Shown here in pieces: positions 42,939-55,104 of a stretch of 64,000 nt of DNA. The notes below the pieces were generated by a model that ran no database searches, was not told where the DNA came from, and was given only the letters and a program-made list of their open reading frames with translations. The number at the start of each line of letters is the position of its first letter. Position 1 is the stretch's first letter. This stretch comes from Halichoerus grypus (lineage: Eukaryota > Chordata > Mammalia > Carnivora > Phocidae), in NCBI RefSeq assembly GCF_964656455.1, contig NC_135715.1:172390437-172454436 (forward strand). The letters are read 5' to 3'. Both the position numbers and the translations under genes were made by a program.

Positions 42939-42984
<46 letters not shown>

Positions 42985-43107
42985 ACGTATATATATTTTA
43001 TACACATTACATATATTATACGTTATATATATACACCTTATTTATACATTATATGTTATATACATACATACGTTATATATATATATATATGTTATATATG
43101 TATATAA
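42936..43107. repeat. (TG)n followed by (TA)-rich microsatellite
   Basis: TG dinucleotide array at 42944-42981, then AT-rich imperfect repeats to the solo LTR at 43108. Confidence 0.9.
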
Positions 43108-43715
43108 TGTAGGGAACCTGAAAGGACTCCATTTCAGAAAGTTTCCATCTCTGCTGTTTTTCTGCTAGGCCCCATTTATTCATGTTCTATACTTCCCTCT
43201 GAATAAGCCAAAGAAGCTATGTTCCCACTTCAAGGGGGGAAACAAGGAAGTTAGTCATTCTCTGAGTTTTATCCTAGTCCCCAAAGACCCAATAACATCT
43301 AAGAATGTTAGATGTCCCCAAACACGTCCCGGGACATTAGCTTCGAACAAACCTCAGTTGACACTGGCATCAATGGCCTCTACCTTCAATGATTTATGGA
43401 ATAACACCTTTTGTTCACCTGACACTCACCTTTGATCAGACCCTACCCTGGATTCCCAAAGGAACATGTACCCTGGGCCCCTTTCCAATATAAATCTCTA
43501 ACCCTAAACAATGACGAGACTCATTCTCCTTTCCTGTCCAAGTCTCACAGACTCTCCATCTGCTATTCTCTACCTGTCATCCACGCTATTCAATAAACTC
43601 TGCTTTCACATTCTCTGGCTCATGTTTGATTTCTATCCTGCATGAAGCCAAGGACTCTCTTGACTAGTCCTGTGGGACCCTCCTCCAGGTCCTGGGACTC
43701 AGCCTGCCTGCATCA
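43108..43715 (+). mobile_element. solo LTR of an endogenous retrovirus (gamma-like)
   Basis: Begins TGTAGGGAACC and ends CTGCATCA, with a TATA-like aatataaa at about 43487 and an AATAAA poly(A) signal at 43592-43597, in the U3-R-U5 order expected of an LTR. The repeat tatataatg occurs at 43101-43109 and 43716-43724, but the surroundings are AT-rich, so the exact TSD is uncertain. No internal retroviral genes lie next to it. Confidence 0.6.
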
Positions 43716-43844
43716 TATATAATGTATGTATATTTATATATGTATAATTGCACACATACGTATATAGCATTTATACATATGCATGTATAACAAATACATA
43801 TGCAACACACATGGATATACATACATACAATATATGTACATATG
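43716..43844. repeat. TA/CA-rich microsatellite
   Basis: Imperfect tata, catacata and tatgtata units between the solo LTR and the Tigger-like element; probably the other half of the array at 42936-43107. Confidence 0.8.
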
Positions 43845-44478
43845 CAGTCAATCCTTATTATTGGTGGATTCTGTATTTGCTAATTTGCCTACTCACTAAA
43901 ATTTATTAGTAACCCCAAAATCAAGACTCAAGATGGTTTTGCAATCACTCATGGACATTGTGCACAAAGTAGTGAAAAGTCTAAGTTGCCCAACGTGCAT
44001 GTTTTCATCTGAGGTCAAACAGGCAAATCTCTGCCTTCTTTCAGCTCTCATGACTTTAAACAACTATCCTTTTCGTGGTCTAGTTAGTGCCATATTTTTG
44101 CATTTTTGTGCTTTTTGTTGATTTTGCTGTTTAAAATGGCCCCCCAGCATAGTGCTAAAGTGCTGTCTTGTGTTTCTAAGTGCAGGGAGGCTAGGATATG
44201 CCTTGTGGAGAAAAGACATGTGTTAGGCATGAGTTGAGTTCAGGGTTAATGAATCATATATATATATACACATATATAAAATAAGGTGTCTTTAGAATAG
44301 AAACACACATGAAACAAGGTTATGTGTTGATCGGTTGAGGAAAATGTTGCCACTGGTGGCCCCAGGAACCCAATCCTGTATTTCTTCTAGGACCAATGGT
44401 TCAGTATTTGCTAATTCAGTGTTTGCGGCAACTAACAGAACATAACTACTGTGCATTGTGAATAACAAGAATCAACTG
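43845..44478 (+). mobile_element. Tigger-like (pogo) DNA transposon, internally deleted
   Basis: The ends are cagtcaatccttattatt and, inverted, caagaatcaactg. The interior holds aaaatggccccccagcatag, a decayed start of a Tigger-type transposase (MAP.HSAKVLS, EARICLVEKR), and agaaacacacatgaaacaag. It is non-autonomous and too short for a full transposase. Confidence 0.75.
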
Positions 44479-45639
44479 CATGTACATATGCATAAATATA
44501 TGTGTGTATCTATCTCTTATTGGTTCTACTTCTCTGAAGAACCTTGGTTGATACACACAGCTACCATCATCCATTGTCCCCAGTGCTCCCAAGAAAAACT
44601 GGTAGGGAATGGAGGAAGCAAGAGAGAGAATGGGAAGCCAGGCACAGAAGCAATTTCACAGGAAGTCCCCTCCCTCTGTCACTGGCTGTATTCTCCCAAG
44701 AGCACATAAATGCCCATGTACTTTCCACCCTGGTGGAATGCAGGGCCAATCCTGCTGGACTGAAGTAGCTTCAAGCCAGAGGACAGAGAAGGAAGCCACT
44801 AACAGATATCAAGGTGACACTGGAAAAAAGGGAATCACCCTCTGTCTTTGTAAACCTTACCCCTAGCACCTAGATAAGTGCCTAAATAAACGTTGGACAC
44901 ATAAATGATCCATCCTGCTGCATTTCACTAAGATTCACATGTACAAACAAGGCAGAAAACCCACCATTCTCAGGAGTACTTTTTCATGCTTCTCTAGATC
45001 ACAGCTGTTGAAAATATTTGTGAAAGGGAAGAGTTTTGGAAATGTCGTCATGGCTACTTGACAGATAATTTCTTTTATAGAACCATATGATAAAATTAAA
45101 GTTGTTAGTCTTTTGCCAGAAAATTTTAACAGCTTATCCTAACAAGATAGGGAGAAGCCATACATGATCAATACAACTTAGAGAAATACAAATGCACATT
45201 GCCAGACCAGAAAACCCTTCCAATCTCTCACTTTCTCTTTGTCCTTCTTTTGCACATGTGCACATGCATGCATGTGAAAAGTTACTATTTCTATAAAAAA
45301 TTTTCTACACTCACCATAATATTCAAATGTAAGTAAAGTAAATAAATAAATATCAAGATATCAGGTTAATCTGATATTAAGTGCTATTAAGTATAGTTTT
45401 CTACAAGGTATCTACAAAGTAGGGAAAGATATTTGTATGTAAAATGTGGTGTCTGTAGGGATAATGTCTAGAATGATACCTGCCTTTTGGAAGAGTCACA
45501 CTGATAACTATGTAACTTCCAGAGCATAGAAGTCTTGCTGATTCTTCATATGCTGTGAATACATTTTGAGGCAGGCAAGAAGGGCTGGATTACTCCATCA
45601 GGCAGTTGAATTGCTCAACTGTAAGGATAGGTCCCCATC

Positions 45640-46105
45640 ACCAATAGAACCAGGTCCCAACTCCTTAGCATAGCATGTAAGATCTTTCACCAGTGGTCCC
45701 CAACCTGTCTCTCCAGGCATACTTCTTGCCCTTCCCCCATTCAATAGAGCTTACAATGGGACCACCCAAATTATTCATGCTCTGTGCCATGCTCTGGCAT
45801 GCCTGCCTATCTTCCTCCTTCCTGTTTCTTCTGCCAGGCATATCCTTACCTTATGGCAGACTCTTCCTCACTCTTCAGAAACCACCTCAAATAAGCTGTG
45901 AAGCAACCCCTGATACTCTTACTTCAAAGAAGGTAAGTCAAGCCTACCTCTGTGCTCCCAGAGTTCCTTGCATATCCCACCTGGTGGAACTTCTATCCAT
46001 ATTGTATTTTAACTGTATGGTGTCTGAGCTAGCTAAGGACAAGGACCCTATCTTATTTATCTTTGTTTCCTACATGCACTGGCACATGACAAGTTTTCAA
46101 TAAAT
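45640..46105 (+). mobile_element. L2 3' fragment
   Basis: Ordered L2 text: tcccaactccttagcatagc, ttcatgctctgtgccatgct, aaaccacctcaaataagctg and tggcacatgacaagttttca with ataaatt. A 136-aa frame at 45693-46103 is this repeat, not a gene. Confidence 0.75.
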
Positions 46106-46109
46106 TAAT

Positions 46110-48005
46110 TATGGATAACTTTCCTATTTTAGTAACAGTGATATATGAAATCTTTGGAAACTGTAGATAGTAAGTGATTTGTTATCTTAAGGATACTTAA
46201 GAGCACTATAGAGCAAATAAATAAAAATTAATCAATCAAAAAAGTCTCTCCTAGGAGGAAATAAGTATTAACAGGTAAACTCCAAAAAGAGTGGAGAATG
46301 ATACAATAAAAATGTTAATCTAGGTACTTAAATATAGTAAAGGTTTTGTCAAAATGGGAATTCGGAATGAAGGCTTACCCTGAGACTTGCGCAAGAAATT
46401 ACTTCCCAGAATTGAACAGATGCTAGAGAGTGAGGCCAGTATCTAGAAATAGAAAGAAGCATAACCTGACCTGGATCCTATCTGGAAAAAACTGTGTGGG
46501 GATGAGGGAGGATTTTAGTCAAGTGGTCTCTGCCTGGGAAGTTCAACATGAGATAAAGGGTAGGCATTCCAGTAGACAGAAGACTGGAAATGGGTGGTGT
46601 AGAGCAGGTAATACTCGGAGGTCAGCCAGTCAGGTGGCTGACAGACATCAGGAATCTCTGGAAACAGGGCCCCGGACCTGAGGCTGCAGGTCAACGGTAG
46701 CACTCTAGGCTCTAACGAAGGCTGACAATGCAGTCTTAGTGAGACAGGAGTACCAAGCATGCTATCAAAACAGAAACTGAAGCAACAAGTAAGAAGACAA
46801 GAATACAAACTCTGGAATTAGGATATATGATGGAAGTTATCTCAAAGCACAAGCCTGAATATGATTACCAACTCAGGGCACATTGCCAACTTAGAAATGG
46901 CAGCAGGGTTAGTGAGATGCTTAGTCATTGGAGCTCCTCACTAAGGGCTCCTAGAGTTCCCCCAACCAAGAATAGGACTGGCCCCAGCCGCTGCTGGACT
47001 AAGCATGCTTTGGGGAACCAGGAATTTAGGTGAGGGGAAAGAGAAGAGGCAGGGAGCCAGAAAGGTCAGCACAGATTTCAAAGAAAGGTGATAAGGGCAC
47101 TTACAGGGAAGGTTGGTTCTTTCTTCAACATGCTAATGAATATTTAAAATATGCAAATGTCAACAAAGATGATGTGTGATGAAAGGAAAGGAGGAGGTCC
47201 AACCTGCCAGATGAAGTCAAGGGCTTGAAGTGCAAAGAGGCTTTGAGTTGTTGAGAAATGGGAGGCAGAAAGAAGTGCTTCAAAGAAAAGATGAGTTGAT
47301 TCATAGTTAAGCAGCTCTGAAATGATACATCAAAGACTCCAGAAAAGAGAAGAGGAGATGAGAAAAAATCAAGCGCAGAAGTGTAGAAAAGGACCCTAGG
47401 ACAAGTTAGTACAGCTTATTTTGATACCACTTTATGCCCCAGTAGATAAATTTGATCCCATATAAGATACGTTAAGCAGGATTATACAAACATGATCAAT
47501 TTTCATCATGAAAATATTTTCTGGAGCTTATTTCATTAAGCCAAGTTGATTCTTTGATAAGTTTTCTATACAGGACAGTTAATTCTTTTTTTCCATTTTT
47601 ATCTTTAATGTAACTGAAATTACTTCTATTGAAATTGATTTTTTCCAACTTAAATATTACTTTCGATTATTCTATTGGATTTCTTGAAAACATCGTATTT
47701 TCCCAATTATAGCTTCCACTATTGTGATTTTTCTTTGGAAACTCTTCTAACAAGCTCTATTTCCCCAAGTCAAATTTGACATGTCTAAATTTTGTTAAGA
47801 AGATTGTGATATCAGATTTTATTCTGTTATCAGATTTTAGTGATTCATAAACCTTATCATGTGAAGTTTTAGCTTTTTTAATTTTATTTTATGATGACTA
47901 CTTATACTAACTCTAATTTTGTGTAGTCTTTCCCAATATGCTTCTTCCATAGATTTTTAATCTTTTAACAATTTTTATAATGTATAGTTTTTATCATTTG
48001 AAGTT
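46110..48005. other. unassigned sequence
   Basis: Overlapping 83- and 97-codon frames at 46430-46808 on opposite strands, neither recognised. The 47.1-47.4 kb part is purine-rich. Confidence 0.5.
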
Positions 48006-48009
48006 TTAT

Positions 48010-48385
48010 TTTGGGATATTTTGACCAAAAATACTTATTACAATATTTACATCATGGAGTACTCTGCAGAAACTAATAAAAAGAACAAGGTTTCTATGAA
48101 CTGCTATTACTGTGAAAGAGCAAAAGAATGTATGTACTATGCTATTTTTTGCATAAGGAAAAAGGAATACCCATAATATACACAAACACACATATTTACT
48201 AGTTTTTGGAAAAAGAAACACAGGTTAAATACCAGAAACTAATGGCAAAGGTTATCTATATGAATGGGTAAATGGGAGTGAGACTTCTCTGAGTATGCAC
48301 TTTTTATATATTTTTCTGTTTTGAACCATATACAAGTATTGCCTATTCAAAAACTAAAATAAAACGAGACTGAAAAAAAAAACTC
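48010..48385 (+). mobile_element. possible old L1 3' end
   Basis: The pattern catcatggagtactctgcag, then a purine-rich part, then gaccatatacaagtattgcc-like text and an A-rich end (48376 onwards) is typical of a diverged L1 3' end. The family is uncertain. Confidence 0.4.
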
Positions 48386-48389
48386 ATAA

Positions 48390-51300
48390 TGAATCCAAAC
48401 AGTAACAAATGAATCTAACAAATAATCACTCATAAAAATATTCATTAGTTTGTATTTAATTACAAGGTTATTTATTAGAAAATTAGGAGTCATTTTTTTC
48501 CAGATGGCTTACTAATATCTGGTGAATTCAGTTCTCTTGCATGTGTCTGTTCCTTTGTGCAGCTATGTGGTAATTGTTCATGCTACTGGTAGAAAAGCAG
48601 AAGGGAGAGTGTAAAAGTCCTTCAGTGATGGACAGACAGTTCAGCTTAGCAAATATGTCCAAAAAGAATCTATGTTCTCATAATGGGGAGAACGATTAGC
48701 CCAAGGTTTCCCCAAAACAGAATAAAATGGCAGCGTGGCCGGGCTGGTGGGGGATTCACCTGGTACCCAGCTAGGAACAATCTCTGAGGTTTGAAGGATA
48801 TAACAGCATTGATCTTAGGCAAAGCCAATGAAACCTATCAGCAACAAAAAGGAGCAATGTTATGAAACTTTAATAATAAAGACAAAAAAGGAAAGTTATT
48901 TTCATTTCAAGAATAAGAAGGGAAAAAATGACAACACACTGTCCTCAACAGCAAAGACCTTTCGAAGGGGCCTGCTGAGGACTCAGGGGAAGGAGTCACA
49001 GTGGCCAGAAGGGATGTCCTGGGGCTTTATGTCTAGTCCAGGTTGTACAATCTACTTACGATTGAAGACAAGTACACTTGATCTCATAAAACCTCAAATG
49101 CCTAGGGAGGGAAATCACAGTGAAGGAACAAAGCGGGACTGCTCATCTCTGGATGGTCTCTGAGAGAGAAATCCCCCGCTTCTCACCAAGCGGTATCTGT
49201 GAAAGATTAACCCTGACCAACTGCGAAGATGAGCCCAGCCTGTGGAAATGGGTTACCAGGTACGGATTAGGTAAGGGGATAGGTAGATTCTCTTGTGAGA
49301 AGACCCCCAAATTTTGTTCAGGATCTAGGTTTCAAGAATCCTCTACACAGCCCCATTTTTTATACATTAGCCTTTACTTTAGCTTCATCTCTAAATGCAA
49401 AGTATAGTGCAAACTTCCATGTTTTAGGCATTTATTGCAGGACTTTTTACTACTACCAACATTTTCATGCAATGACCCTCTCCTGAACTTCACATGTATT
49501 GATTTTAAATTTATTCCATAATAAAGCTCCTAACTGTAGAGGATCAACTACAATATTATTTCAGTTTTAATCGGAGGATTGTATAAATAGTGCCTGGCTT
49601 GCACTGAAACATGGATTTCTGCTTTCTTCTAAAGTTTCAAATTACAAAATAGCCACACTCTCTGGATCCTTTCTAATGGTTTCATCCATCGTGGCCACTT
49701 CTCCCTATAGCCTTTCACATTCACAAGCTGGTTTTTGTTTTTGTTTTTAACAGAATACTGGTGATTGGCTGTCTAGCAGGCAAAGCTATGTTCATGCTGT
49801 AAACATTAATTTGGAAGCTCAGACAGGGCCTGTATATACCAAATTGCTGGAATAAAAAAAGTACCAGGCAGTGTAAAATGTCTCAGTATCTTTAATTAGC
49901 CTGCAGACATATTTCACTGCACAGTTTATTATATATAACTGGATGCTCAACTCTTGTTCAAATTATTGCCTTTAAAACCAGATACTTTAGGAATGGTTAA
50001 CAAATTACATATTGAAGAAAATGACCTTGTGTGCTAGTCATTTCACCTTCTACTTCTTTAAGTGAAGAATTAAAACAATTATATTTAACCCTTGGGCAAA
50101 CAATAAAATGCATTAGATATTGTTGGAACGATATGTGCAATCAAGCTCAACTATTATATTTTACATATAATTAGTGTACCATTTCAAAAATACCAAGAGC
50201 CAAAATGTAGTAAAAAATCAGAAAGAGAGAGATATGTAGAGAGATTTTGGTTCTGCAAGATTTCACAATCAGTTTGGTTGATCCGAAATGAAGTATTCTT
50301 TATATCCTAACTTCTAAAATTCTACTCCTACCATCTTAAAAAAAAAACAGCATAATTAACATCTTAAAACAAAAATTAACATCTTAAAAAAAAAACAGTA
50401 TAATTAACAATAGTTCATGGGTTATCCAGACTTCTTTGGTTTTTCTTTTTTTAGCCTACTGCCAGTCTTTTATTGATATATGACTATTTGCTAACTTCCA
50501 CTGAAAGTTATTTAAAATCCATATCATGGATAAGAGCCAGAAAGAAGAACAAGATTAATGAGAGCTGGGACCTTCCCCATGCAGATGCCCCCTGCCTCCC
50601 AGGAAGTCAACAGGTGTGGAGATGTGTGGGTGACTTGGAGCCAGCAAAGAGGTACAAGAAAGCAGAGGAATAGAGAAAGAAGCAGGTGGCCACCCAGAAA
50701 TGAGCAAGGAATATTGCATTCTGAGGAAAGTCCCTTCAAGTGCAAACCGTAGGGCCATTTACACATTATTTGATGGAAGAGGGCTCAGAAGTCATCACTG
50801 TGAAAAATGATGCAGTGATGTTAACCCCCAGGTTTGGTTGGTATATTGGAAGTCATGCCAAAAAGAAAAAGTATTTGAAGAGGTATTTCACATTCTCATC
50901 AACGTTCTAAACATGGGGATTTTATTTTTGATGGCAAGTGTAAACTAACCTGAATAGGTGGTCTTTACAAATTCTTTGATGCTTTAGCTCTGTAGCAGCC
51001 CCCAAAGCAATAGGACATTATTACTCTCACCCCCAATTTTTTAAAAATGCAAACACTTCACCACATGCTCTATGACAATGTCTTCTTGTCCACTGGGTAG
51101 GCAGATGTGAATGTGAGAAAACTTTGAAATGAGACCAATAACTAGCATGAGTATAAGGGATCCATCATAGTGTTTTATGGGTGTATGTTTCTTTTTACTT
51201 TGAGAATCCATTTTTAAGAAAGTAACCAGCAAATAACACTTTGAGTATAAATGGCCAGTTTGGTCTATGCTTTTTAACTCTTCTGAACCTTTTTCTACCC

Positions 51301-51875
51301 TACAGTCTTGCCTCCAGATATCACATAGAGAAGGGAGAGCCAATCTGTCAGCGAATCTGTCAATATCCCATCCAAGTAAGAGAGCACGCCCAGCATGAAG
51401 ACAGATAAAACCCGATGCGAATCCTAGATTTTGTTTTCCCATGAGTTTACATTGATGCCTTCTATAACCAAAACAACAAACTGCCTTGTTTCCAAGTCTG
51501 GAATTCCAGGATGTACATGTCACTGTCTAATCTCACCTACGACTTCTCTTTGGCTAGTTTATTTAGAAGAAACCGATCCTCCCTCCTATTGTAATAATGA
51601 ATTTTTACTTAATGTTTCAGCTGACTTGTTTCCCTTACCTTATTTTTTTGGGTTCTGTTCTCTCTTCATCTTGACCAAGTGTTGGCCTAAGGCAGGGTCT
51701 AGAGGATGGAAGCTCTCAGACAAATCAACAGACAGGTCAAAGGCCATCTCCAGCTTTGAAGTTTACCTAGTAAAAGAATGGCATCCTTTATTGTTTCTGC
51801 TTCCCTGAAAACCAAAATACTTGGAGATGAAGAGGGGAAAAAATGCAGTGAAAGAGAAGCAAAGGGCCAGAGTAC
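48390..51875. other. unassigned repeat-poor sequence
   Basis: About 3.5 kb with only the A-rich minisatellite at 50333. Frames at 48828-49163 (+) and 51041-51523 (-) are unrecognised. Confidence 0.5.
50333..50408. repeat. A-rich minisatellite, about three units
   Basis: The phrase attaacatcttaaaa recurs, separated by A runs and aacagcataatt / aacagtataatt. Confidence 0.75.
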
Positions 51876-51879
51876 ACAA

Positions 51880-52015
51880 AGTAACTACTGGAACTCAGGG
51901 CTTGATTCAAGCCCTAGATCAGCAAATAATTAGTCTGGTACTCTTTGGTGGAGTCTATGAACATAATAAAATCTTTTCTTAGATCACTAAGTTTTAGGGT
52001 GGTTTGTTATACAAT
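51880..52015 (+). mobile_element. possible MLT1-type LTR tail
   Basis: gatcactaagttttagggtg and gtttgttatacaataatagt resemble the 3' end of MLT1 LTRs; the rest is too decayed to assign. Confidence 0.35.
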
Positions 52016-52539
52016 AATAGTAACCATAATACCTTCCAAACCACTCCGGGTATTATTCGAGATATGTTCAAGTTCACAGAAAAGTCAGAAGAACACCAAC
52101 TGAGAGCAAGCAACCTGTGGGAGCTGTGAGGGTGCATAATACTGGCTGAAAAGAGCCCAGACCACCACACTTTCTTTCTAACTTTCATTATTCTGGAAGT
52201 TTTGATAATCATTTCCTTGCCTTTTTTTCTTTTTTTAAAGTGGCCTTACAAACCTTGAAGGCATCCTTCAACAATATAGCTTACTTTTGTCTATTTAAAC
52301 TTTATATAAGTGGAATCAGGAATCATATTGTATGCCTTCTCTTTTGCCTTACTTCTTTTGCTCAATATTAGGTTTATTTAAGTAACTTACTTCTTAAAAA
52401 GTCAGGTAAGCTTCACCAAGCAGAATTGTATAGAAAAACTGAGTCCAACTCAGTCCCTCATAGCATATGTGATGGGGAAAAACTTCACACTTGGTGCCTT
52501 CTGAAGGTTCTTTCATGCCTTCCTTAATTCTAGCCTTCC

Positions 52540-52690
52540 TTCGTTTGTTCAACACATATTTACTCAGTGCTTAACTTGAGCTAGGCTCTGTTCAAGACTT
52601 TAGGGAGACAACCGTGATTAATATAAAGTTCTGTGCTTTCATGGGACTTACATTTTAGTAGAGGGAGATAGATAATAATCAGACAAACTA
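52540..52690 (-). mobile_element. possible L2/CR1-related fragment
   Basis: ttcaacacatatttactcag, then gctaggctctgttcaagact and acttacattttagtagaggg is a common ancient repeat pattern; family uncertain. Confidence 0.4.
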
Positions 52691-52694
52691 ATTT

Positions 52695-53920
52695 ATAGAT
52701 GATGGAGTATAAGTGCTAAAAAGAGGAAGAGGGGGAGAAAAAGGAGGAGAAAGGAAAAATCAGAGTAAGAGTTTATGCTTAGAGAGAGTGATGGAGAGGA
52801 AGGTTGCCCCTCTTATGCCCAGCCATGGTTTATCTTTTAGATCCCTCGGAACATCATAATCCCTTTTCAATCTCAGTTCTCCACACATGGAATCCCAAAC
52901 TCTTTCATCTCAAAGCTTCACCCTTTTCTCATTAGAAAAGAAAGCTACTTTCCTTCTTGAATTTTGCCAGCATTGGAGCCTTGATCTTCAACCAAATCCT
53001 AAGGCAGTCTTTTCTTTCTTAGATTTTTCAGGCTCTGAGGAAGGGTAAGTGGGTTCTGCTCCCTTGAGGTGGGGAAGACGCTGAACCATCAAAGGTCACA
53101 GCTGGGTTCCTCCCTAGTGTACTCCAAGGCAAACACATCTCACTACAGCAAACATTAATTTTCTTCTTAGCACAACACAGTTTAGTCTCCTATGAGGAAA
53201 TAATGTTTCTCTTTGTAGCATGGCCTTGATTGCCCTGCTTGTGAAATAACAACCCAGGACTCCTGATAAGAAGCATATGACTACTTCCTGGGACTGTTTG
53301 AATTCCAGCCTTCCTTGAGAATGGTCGGAAAATCCCCAAGAATTTTCTGATAGCCCCTGGGAAGAGAGGTCTCAATTTGCCTCCCCACAACCTTAGGTGA
53401 GAAATTTGGGCATAATTCCAAATGCAAAAGAGATGAAAGGATTGTTTTTCAAAATCAGGGGACAGGAATCATCACAGCTTAACTTTGGGATGAATCTTAG
53501 GACAATGATAAAATGTAATAACAATAATAGTACTAACAAGAACAACAATAATAATAAAGGAGTAGAGAAAACCAGTCAGAAAATGACTTCAGGTTTCTAG
53601 ACGGAAAGCAATGAGCTCTGAACTAAAGTCAGGAATCACGTAGGAAAAGTCAGAGACAGATTCAAGGCACATTGCAGGAAGAAGTTACAGAGCTTGGCAA
53701 CAAATTAAATAGTAGGGCACTGGAGAGATGCCAATTTTTCATGTTTGGGGGATCATATGAAAAGGAATAAGGGACAAATAAAGAAGAGGAGGATGATCGG
53801 GGCAAGGTTGTGGGACAGAAGAGGAAAGTCAGCTGTTCACAAACATCCTATACTGTGTCAAATTCCTCAATCCTTGAGTCAAGGAAGACTTCTCAGAAGC
53901 AATTTGAAAAGAAGTTAAGA
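52695..53920. other. unassigned sequence
   Basis: Purine-rich at 52710-52800 and an AAC/AAT-rich stretch at about 53515-53560; nothing else seen. Confidence 0.5.
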
Positions 53921-53924
53921 ATGT

Positions 53925-54135
53925 GGGCACAAGAATTAGGCAGATGTTGGTCTGAATCCTGCCTCCGCTCCTTGCTGCTTGTGTGCCCCTTGGCAAGTTA
54001 CTTTCTCTACTCAGCATCTTCATCTGTAAAATGAAGTTAATACTGCCTCCCTCACAGTTTTAAGTGGGAGGATTAAATTAGAAAATTTAAGTAGACCACT
54101 TTTAATATTTCTTGGCATATAGTAAATGGTATATA
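53925..54135 (+). mobile_element. MIR
   Basis: Sense MIR nearly full length: ccccttggcaagttactttc, tcatctgtaaaatgaagtta, and cttggcatatagtaaatgg. Confidence 0.8.
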
Positions 54136-54859
54136 CAATTTATAAATCTTACTCTTTGTTCACTGCTTTATTCAACCTTACTTAAGATAAGGACCCATAT
54201 AAAAATTCTAGATTATCCTTATAGAACACAGGATCACTTCCTCTTTGTTCTCAAGATTGGATTTAAGCTTGGTCAGCGATAGTTTGCCAACTCTTTCCTG
54301 TAGTGATAAGAAAACTTACATTGTTTGCCAAAACTCTTTACCTATAGAGGTCAGGAGAATTTTACAACATTTTACACTTTGTAATCATGATGAGAATTAT
54401 GTGTCAATTCATCACACTTTTATATACTAAACCTTACTCAAGATGATTTCAGTTGAACATGTGCTTATCAAAGTGATGATCTAAAAAGAAGGTATCTTGC
54501 ATGTGTGAATAAGGAGTCCCCTCCCTGGTGGATGTACAATAGCAAATCAATGTATTGTGTGGAGGTGTGAACAAACAAGGTCTATCAGAACCATTGAAAC
54601 ACTCTCAAACCTTATGAATGAATGTTATACCCAGATGTTTGCTTTTGTGCTATTAGAAATAAAATGTCTACTTTAGAACACAGTATTAATTCCTTAAAGT
54701 TTAAAGGTCCCATTAGATCCTTAAAATTACATGCATACTGGGCAACTGTCACATAGTTTATAAAGATTTTAAAGAAGAGCATTCATTCTTTCAACATCTG
54801 CTGAGTGCAGACCCCATGGAAGAAAGGAAACAGACCTAGGGGAATCTGACAAATCTCAC

Positions 54860-55100
54860 CTTGAAATTTGGCTCCGCCACTTCCTAATTAGATTCCTATA
54901 TTTCTCTGATTCTAGTTCTCCCCTTTACAATGGAGATAATAAATCCGCCTTGTAAAGCTGGTGTGAGCATCAAATACTATAAATGTGTTCCAGGTGCCTA
55001 GAGCCATGCCTACATTAAATAGACCTTACTAAGTTAATTGATATTTTTATATTATTAAATTAACATAATTGCTTACCATTAAATAAATGTTCAATAAATG
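54860..55100 (+). mobile_element. MIR
   Basis: ggctccgccacttcctaatt, ctttacaatggagataataa, and gcctagagccatgcctacat, in MIR order. Confidence 0.7.
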
Positions 55101-55104
55101 GAAA

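Larger units (their letters stand above)
42690..44557 (+). repeat. LTR-like repeat, copy 2, split by later insertions
   Basis: The left part, 42690-42935, carries ctagtctaggtgttggctgt and cctatcaattgaaggcctta; the right end, 44506-44557, is ttggttctacttctctgaag. Between them are microsatellites, a solo LTR (43108-43715) and a Tigger-like transposon (43845-44478). Confidence 0.6.

Noticed and set aside
43108..43715. Full endogenous retrovirus
   Set aside because: Only one LTR of this type is present and no gag, pol or env sequence lies beside it.
45693..46103. A 136-aa protein
   Set aside because: The sequence is an L2 fragment.
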